Shown here one piece after another: positions 57,401 through 64,000 of a DNA stretch of 64,000 bases (position 1 is its first letter; every line of letters starts with the position of its first letter). A program made the translations under genes and the position numbers. A model generated the notes under the pieces. That model was not told where the DNA came from. It did no database searches and worked only from the letters and a program-made list of their open reading frames with translations. Source of the DNA: Xanthoparmelia taractica (Eukaryota > Ascomycota > Lecanoromycetes > Lecanorales > Parmeliaceae); contig JANQBS010000108.1 in the NCBI GenBank assembly GCA_033085395.1, positions 1-64,000 of the forward strand, written 5' to 3'.

Positions 57401-58548
57401 TTGCTGATTTGTTCTTGAACCAAGATTACCTTTTCAGTTCCATTGATCACAAAGTAACCGCCGGGATCCAGTGGACACTCTTGAAGCCGCCCCATGTCGT
57501 TGTCGGGTTTTTCCGACAGGACGCACCTAGAACTTCTTAACATTACGGGAAGCCGTCCAATAACCATACCCTTCCTGCGGACCTCCCGGACGCCGCGCCA
57601 GTAAGCCAAGTCGACAAGGATTGGTGCTGAGTATGTGGTGTCGCGTAGCCTGCATTCATTAGGAGTGACTGTGGACGTCCATTTAGTGCGAGACATGTCC
57701 GGTAGATCCTCATCATGGCGGGTTGGTCTTCCGACATATATGTTTGTGTAGGTGATGTAGAATTTTGGGTCTATATCGCTGAGTATGGTCTGATTGGCCT
57801 TGACAATTCTCTTAAGGTCGACGTCGATGAAAAAGTTGTAAGAGTCAATGTGCTGTTTGACGAGGCCTTTCACCTTCAGAAATGCTGGAAGAAGGTTCCA
57901 CTTGTCCTAGACATGGTCAGACCCATAATAGCGGCACTCTCAATGTCGCCGAGTATGGGAAATACTCTGCTTGTGCACATGGAGCCTCTTTCCACAAAGC
58001 TCGGGAAACCATTCAGATTTGGGCTTCGAGCCTGAAGCATCATTCGAGACAAAAACCCTTGGTCTGGTTTCATGCTTTGCTGCCGGTGTGAAGCGTCTTT
58101 AAACATACAAGATGACGCAACTTGATAAGATGAGGAGAGGTCGAAGAAATGAGGCATCTTACCTTTGCTGTATCGATAGGATCTGTCAGGGATTTGCCCT
58201 GGTAGAAAGGCTTGAGGAGAGCATCAAAGCCCTAGGGCGATTCAACGACTGCCTCTCGAGGGCTGACATGGGGAATGAATACATACATCATCTTGGCCAG
58301 TCCTGGCTGGAGGCTTTGGGGCCGCTCTACCTGCATCATCTTGGCCCGTCGGCTCTCTTGCTTTTTGCGGTGCTACGATCCTGACTTTCTTCGCAGGTGG
58401 TTTCGATAGCGACTATTATGAATTAGTCGCCATGAAAATTTCTACTCTACTCACAGATGAGGCATACTTGGGAAGAATCCTTATTATGCTTTGCCCCGTT
58501 AGATGTCGCTACAGGGTCGACAGACCTGGTACGCGTTGATGGAGCCAT
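54485..58548 (-). CDS. RET1: RNA polymerase III second-largest subunit (RPC2)
   Basis: Beta-like catalytic subunit of RNA polymerase III, which transcribes tRNA, 5S rRNA and U6 genes. Five exons: 58548-58468, 58412-58287, 58231-58163, 57906-57341 and 57284-54485, giving 1213 residues in phase throughout. Introns are 55, 55, 256 and 56 nt. Signatures: [45 protein letters not shown], the [13 protein letters not shown] fork region, [38 protein letters not shown] and a four-cysteine zinc site near the end (CAACGM..CQSC). The exon joint [16 protein letters not shown] and the ending [20 protein letters not shown] match Pol III rather than Pol I or II. The basic, Lys/Pro-rich N-terminus (about 1-70) is not conserved. 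Confidence 0.93.
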
Positions 58549-59961
58549 GTAATCTTGCGTCTCATCTTGCCATGAGCCAAGTATGTTAAAATCTTTTTTA
58601 ATGTGGAGGGTCTAATTTGATTGGGTACTTTACGATTTAATGGGTGTGATTGTTTTTAATTTTCTCGAATTATTACCTTAGTTTACTTTACCTTACCTTA
58701 CCTTACGTGCCTTAGAACAGCGGCAGATCGCCGGACCCTTGAGCGCACTAGGGCTCAAAATGCTCACCGCCTACAAGTACTTAAAGTAATGTGGGGTTTT
58801 TCTCGTCTTCTGCATCTCTTTTTCCCACATGTCCTTGTCTGCTCGACGAATGAGCCATGTCATACTTTTCTGCCACGTAGTAAGCAAAACGGAAAAGACT
58901 GCTCTTGAGCTTGGCTAAACCCATCCACCGTTCCTTACTACAAGGTATGGACTTCATCAGCGCTTCAGAGTACAAAGACTGCAACGGGAGCCGTTAGATC
59001 CAGGGGAACCAGCAACGCTTAATCATGAGCCTCAATTTTCCTGCATCGGGGAAACTATGAGCTGGCTCAAAAGGGCAGTCCCTATCTACACCGATGCTGC
59101 GGGGACACTGAGGGGGGCAATCCGAGAGACCACCAAGAGAATTATTTGGGATTTTTCTTCTTTTTCTTTTTCGTCTCTCTTTGAGCAAGCAAGCATGATG
59201 TGCACCAGCATCTCGAGGACCTTTCACAGGCAAATCCTCAGATGGCGAGCCTAAGGTAGTCATAGCCATAGAATTCCGAACATGGTGATCCCACAAGACA
59301 ATGCGATAGCAAGTGCTTGCATGAAAATCAAGTAAAGTAAAAGTAACCCACGAGGATCAAGACAGAAGAAGTAGGTAGAGCAGGGCAAGCTGAAAGTACT
59401 AGCGCACGAAATCTGGAACCCCAGCGGCTTTAATCTCCTCTCCAATAACCAGCCCACCTCCATCTGCCAATATCCCACTTTCTTTCTTTCTTTACTTCTT
59501 TACTTCAAACCCCCATTACCCTTGGGTGTGTGTGTGTGTGTGCTTGTATTTGTACGACAGCTATCCCTTATTCACAATCGCTATTCTTCAACCCATCCAT
59601 CATCCATCTGTACGAATCCGCAAAGACACGGGGATCTGTAAAGGGTCTTCGCAGGCCGAACCGATGCACATCTATTCACTCCCAAGACCCAATTGATCGA
59701 CGCCAGACTATTGCTATTCAGACTCTGCGACTTCACATTGTCTATTCATTGTGCCTTATTCACTTGAGTGAGTTCACTGGGGGCATCCGCTCCTACAAAA
59801 GCCCTTTCTCACTTTCCCTCTTCTTCCTTCTTCACATCCTCAACCTCTTCAAGCTCCACGTTCTACAGTCATCCCTCTACCCCACCGCCCGCCCCGCCTT
59901 GTTCCTCCATTTGATCATCATTGCACCACGACGCTAATGCATTCGATTTGACCACCACAGC
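58549..59961. promoter_or_regulatory. Divergent promoter region of RET1 and the Puf4-like gene
   Basis: Both neighbours start away from this 1.4-kb region. It contains CTTAC/TTACC pentamer repeats near 58675-58708, a TG run near 59526-59541 and a strongly CT-rich stretch at about 59780-59900, just before the PUF gene start. No protein gene is recognised. Confidence 0.55.
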
Positions 59962-62900
59962 ATGGCTTCTTACAACGCACTTTCCGCTCGTTACGACGAG
60001 TTACGATCACCAAACCCTCCCCCAACCTCAAACACTACTGGAAATACAACTCCTGCAAGATACTCTGGTAGCTTCATGCAGACTCAGAGCCAACAGTTCG
60101 CCGACGCAAGAGGAAGTCTCCAGCGTCGTCAGACCACCGATTTGAGCAAGATGCCAGGCATCACCCCTATTGGTCAACAGCCCGCTCAGGCAGTGGACCC
60201 AACTGACTTGCCCACGGTGTGTATATGAGAATTCGAACAAATCAACCTTTCATCAATGTTGCCTCATTCCTCATTTCGAGATCACTCATCCTAATGACCT
60301 TGCCGTTGATTCCTCATGTGTTTGGGCTCCTACCTTGTCGTTGTCAAATATATGCTACAATTTGCTGACTATCCATTCCTTTAGACTTTCCATACGGCCC
60401 AGCTGGTAAGCAAATACTCGTTTGCATCCAATATATGCCCTGAAACCTCGTCGTTCCGCTCCAATGTCTGACATTGAACTCCTCCAGGTCGAGAAGAAGA
60501 GACAAGAATACGAGATGCTTTCAGAAAAGCGAAAGCAACATGCTGCCTTGCTGTTCGACTCCCAAATCCGAGAGGCCCGGAAGAAGGAAGAATTGGACGG
60601 AATAACCTTGGATCTTGAGCGAGCCAGCTACAACGCTGGACACCAGAGTGAACCCACAACACCTCCTGAGTACCGTGAGCACGCCTTCCCGTCAGTTTTT
60701 TCTCGGACCAATCGATATTCTTCCTCGAGCATCACGTCTCCTCCCGGGTTGAACACTCGTAGCAGCCGTTCTGGCTCCCAGCTCACGTCACCTCCGTCGG
60801 AATTAGCCCAGACACTCCACAATTCCGTCAATCCGGATGTGCTCCCGTCGAAGTCTGTACCAGGATCTCGCAGAGGGTCTAATGACAGAGTATCAGCTTA
60901 TGTTCCCGAGACAAATGGTACAAGCCGTCGCAACGCAGCAGTCAAGAATCGCTACTCAATGCCAGTCACTGGAGTGAGAAGCCGCAACCATGAGACCGTA
61001 CCGGAACACTCTGCTACTATGGGCTTGGGACAAATCAACACTACGAGCTTCCTCTTTGACGATGAAGACTCCAAAGAGTCTACCACCTCTCCTGACGTCA
61101 AGAACTATCTGCAAATGAACGCGACTGACGATAAATTTCCAATCTTGGTCCGTCGAAACGAGTTTCCTGGAGTCGTAAGTGACCTATAGGATACAAAGAT
61201 AAGGGGATAGCTAACGGCTTGGTGCAGCTCTCTGCATCTTCGGCTGCACTAGACCTAGCACTTTCAAATCCAGAGCAAAGCGAAGAGTGGACACCATTCG
61301 CGCGTCACCGCCTTTCTCAGCAGGGCCTGTCGCAGACTATGAATTCCTTGTCGCTTGGACCTTCGAGCAACGGTACTTCCAACTCCGATTCTCAGAAGTC
61401 TTCTGAGGCCATGGGCAACGCTCGACTGAACAGACACTCCATGGAGGCAAGTTTGGCCGCATATGGTCAACCAACTCAACACGGGCAAGTCGTGTCGAAC
61501 GAGCCAGTCCGACCTACGTTGGCTAATATTCACTCGTCGTACTCGACGAATGATGTTCCCACATTAAAGAAAGCTAATGGAGTGATGTCGAATATCACTC
61601 CCCCAAAGACTCAGGCCCAGCAACAATTTCACAACCATAATGCCAGCTTGGGCCGGATTCCGTCAAGCGCTATTAGCAATCGTCATAGCCGTGAGCTGTC
61701 GGGAGGTGATGCTCGACGCGATGAGCAAACGAATGGCTATCAACAGGTCCTGTCAGGGCTGCAAGCCAGCGCTGCACCCTTTGGCCCCCCAACAACCGCA
61801 TCTTCACCCGTCGATGCCATGCCAAATGCGATGGCTCAGCTCAACAACGCGTTGCAATTTCCAAACCAGGGCTACTACCCTGCCTTTGGAATGCAGATGA
61901 TGAACATGGGCATGACCCCAATGCATATGGCCAATCCTATGGCTTTTCACAACCAGATGCAAGCCTTTCAGCCGCAGAACGGATTTTCCCCTTATCCGAA
62001 TTACGGTCCTCAAGGCCGTTTCCAGGATAGCCAAGCGCGTGTAATTCAGCAGAGACGCATGCAAAATGGTGAAGGTAAATCCAATCTCACCCTCTCCACC
62101 ACCGTCATTGATGGGAAATCTAGAAAATGCCCGCTTCATCAACGTCAAATTAGAGCATTTCCAAGGCGAGATACTCGGACTTTGCAAAGACCAGCATGGG
62201 TGTCGCTACCTGCAGAAGAAGTTAGAAGAGCGCAATTCGGAGCATGTCCAGCTGATTTTCATCGAGACCCACCAGCATGTTGTGGAGCTCATGACTGGTA
62301 CTGATTCTCATCCCAACACCGTGAGAGCTCCCACTGACCGACACAGATCCATTTGGCAACTATCTCTGCCAGAAGCTGCTCGAGTTTTCAAACGATGAGC
62401 AGCGTACAGTCTTGATTAACAACGCCGCTCCAGAAATGGTCAAGATCGCTTTGAACAGCCACGGTACGCGGGCTCTGCAGAAGATGATAGAATTTGTTTC
62501 TACGCCCGAGCAGATCCAGACTGTCATCCAAGCTCTGAATGATAAGGTGGTAGAGCTTATTCAGGACTTGAACGGCAACCACGTCATTCAGAAATGTCTC
62601 AATCGTCTTTCCCCCAACGATGCCCAGGTATGTTCTCCTACCTCACCAGTAGTCCTTGATTAATCGATGGTAGTTCATCTTTGATACTGTTGGCACCAAC
62701 TGCGTGTCAGTTGGAACCCACCGTCATGGCTGTTGCGTGCTTCAGCGTTGCATAGACCACGCCACTGGTCACCAGAAAGCCAAGCTTATCAGCCAAATTA
62801 CTAATAGCGCCTTCCATCTTGTTCAGGATCCGTTTGGCAACTACGTCCTTCAGTATATTGTTGACCTCCAAGAGTCTTGCTTCACTGATCCGCTCTGCTA

Positions 62901-63537
62901 CACCTTCCAGGGCCAGATACCTCAATTGTCAAAGCAGAAATTCAGTTCCAATGTCATCGAAAAGTGTCTTCGTGGAGCCCAATCGACCGTCACACAAATG
63001 ATGATAGAAGAAATGCTAAACACTAATGAGCTTGAGAAGATGCTGCGCGATTCATATGCCAACTACGTTGTCCAGACGGCGTTGGACTTTGCGGACCCTG
63101 AGACCAAGGGTCGCCTCGTTGAAGCTATCCGTCCAATTCTGCCAGCGGTTCGTCAAACGCCTCATGGCCGTCGCATTCAAAGCAAGATTATGGCACAAGA
63201 TGGCCATGGTCAAGGCCAAGGCCAAGGTCGTTTTAGCGGTAGCGGCACTCCCACCGACCGCTCTTCAGGACAGATCCCCTTGTCATTGCAGATGACTTCC
63301 AGTCCTACCTCAAATACATACACAGCACCGTCCAATGGATATAATGCCATCAACAACGCCTTCACTGCACCTTTTCGCGGCGCTTACCCTCAGTACCCGC
63401 CTTCAGTCTCTCACGCTCAAAATATGAGCGCTGCTTCAAACAGTTTTCTGCAATTCAGTCCGGACAACCAACAATCTGTACAACAGCCTGCACAGTCTTA
63501 CGCACGTTTGCCTCAAGTCAATGGTGGCTTCTTCTAA
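59962..63537 (+). CDS. Pumilio/PUF RNA-binding protein, Puf4-like
   Basis: Cytoplasmic post-transcriptional regulator binding 3' untranslated regions and promoting decay or repression. Seven exons: 59962-60216, 60385-60405, 60488-61174, 61228-62074, 62124-62297, 62347-62627 and 62674-63537, giving 1042 residues; exon 2 is only 21 nt. The N-terminal 600 residues are Ser/Asn/Gln-rich with a coiled-coil-like stretch (VEKKRQEYEMLSEKRKQHAA). Eight PUF repeats follow (about 605-930), with edge motifs DQHGCRYLQ, DPFGNYLCQ, NSHGTRALQ, DLNGNHVIQ, HRHGCCVLQ, DPFGNYVLQ, QKFSSNVIE and DSYANYVVQ. Overall the repeats resemble yeast Puf4 more than Puf3 or Mpt5, judged by eye. A Gly/Gln-rich tail follows. 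The repeat code predicts binding to UGUAUAUA-like sites. Confidence 0.9.
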
Positions 63538-64000
63538 GAGAACCCTCTATCTAGACTGTAATTGATACGACGACACGAACATCACGGCCACCTTACGATA
63601 AACATTTGCGAACACGGCAGAAAACTTCAGATCATCTTGCCGATATGATATCGATTGGCTAGTTATTGAAACCATGTGAAAGCATGGCGCTCATTGGCAT
63701 ATTTTTACGCGTTTGGAAAGCACGTTCACTCTTTAGGCCCATCCTAGCATTTTGCGAGGAGTTCATACGACAGCTCTGCTTGATTTAGCGGAATGATGTT
63801 GGTGGACTCTACATGGGACCCAAGTATGGACACAGCATTTACTGTGTGTTCATATTGGCAGACCGTACTTCAGACACAACTTTTCATTGGGTCACGATTT
63901 CCTTTTCACGACTCTCCATACGACATTCGACTTACGCATTTGACCACGCATAGCTTTATCCGGCATATCTTTAAGAGCCGCAGCTGGGTTATCTGCTTGG
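63538..64000. other. 3' region of the Puf4-like gene
   Basis: Probable 3' untranslated region and spacer to the window end; no further gene was recognised. Confidence 0.4.

Overview
The window is nuclear DNA of a filamentous ascomycete (Pezizomycotina). Three things point there: short introns (mostly 41-182 nt, one of 256 nt) with GT..AG ends, fungal gene families (velvet factor, NHA1-type antiporter, S10 carboxypeptidase S1, Mga2-like factor), and an AT-rich block with a repeat-induced point mutation (RIP) signature. A Leotiomycete-like genome is a guess; the sequence does not fix the class.

Layout. 1-5440: AT-rich, RIP-mutated repeat wreckage without open genes. 5807-13480: four-exon Na+/H+ antiporter (-), a TA-flanked miniature inverted-repeat element plus a hairpin, three-exon ribonuclease H1 (-), eight-exon 6-phosphofructo-2-kinase/fructose-2,6-bisphosphatase (-). 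13481-19570: gene-poor, with one weak membrane-protein ORF and a decayed FMN-dependent L-lactate dehydrogenase pseudogene. 19571-24301: TAD3, the non-catalytic tRNA adenosine deaminase subunit (-), and a 14-exon secreted serine carboxypeptidase with a 17-nt microexon (-). 25988-39369: Mga2/Spt23-like membrane-tethered transcription factor (+), a 4-kb microsatellite-rich leader region, VeA velvet regulator (+), delta-12 fatty acid desaturase (-). 40966-48836: seven-exon TRAPP subunit Trs130/TRAPPC10 (-) and a C-terminal J-domain protein (+). 49000-53500: accessory stretch with orphan exons, a 477-bp TA-flanked inverted-repeat transposon and a candidate small secreted protein. 53502-63537: ankyrin protein (+), RNA polymerase III second-largest subunit (-), Puf4-like RNA-binding protein (+).

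Exon structures were derived by hand from splice signals, phase continuity and family similarity. For the multi-exon genes whose exons are listed, the exon lengths sum to whole codons. Most genes are conserved housekeeping genes with no operon-like linkage. One plausible functional pairing is the Mga2-like factor (in yeast an activator of the fatty acid desaturase gene OLE1) lying about 8 kb from a delta-12 desaturase, with VeA between them. I found no convincing tRNA, rRNA or CRISPR array. I did not find a clear new biological system. The best leads are the two inverted-repeat elements, the unmutated islands inside the RIP block, and the secreted-protein candidate.
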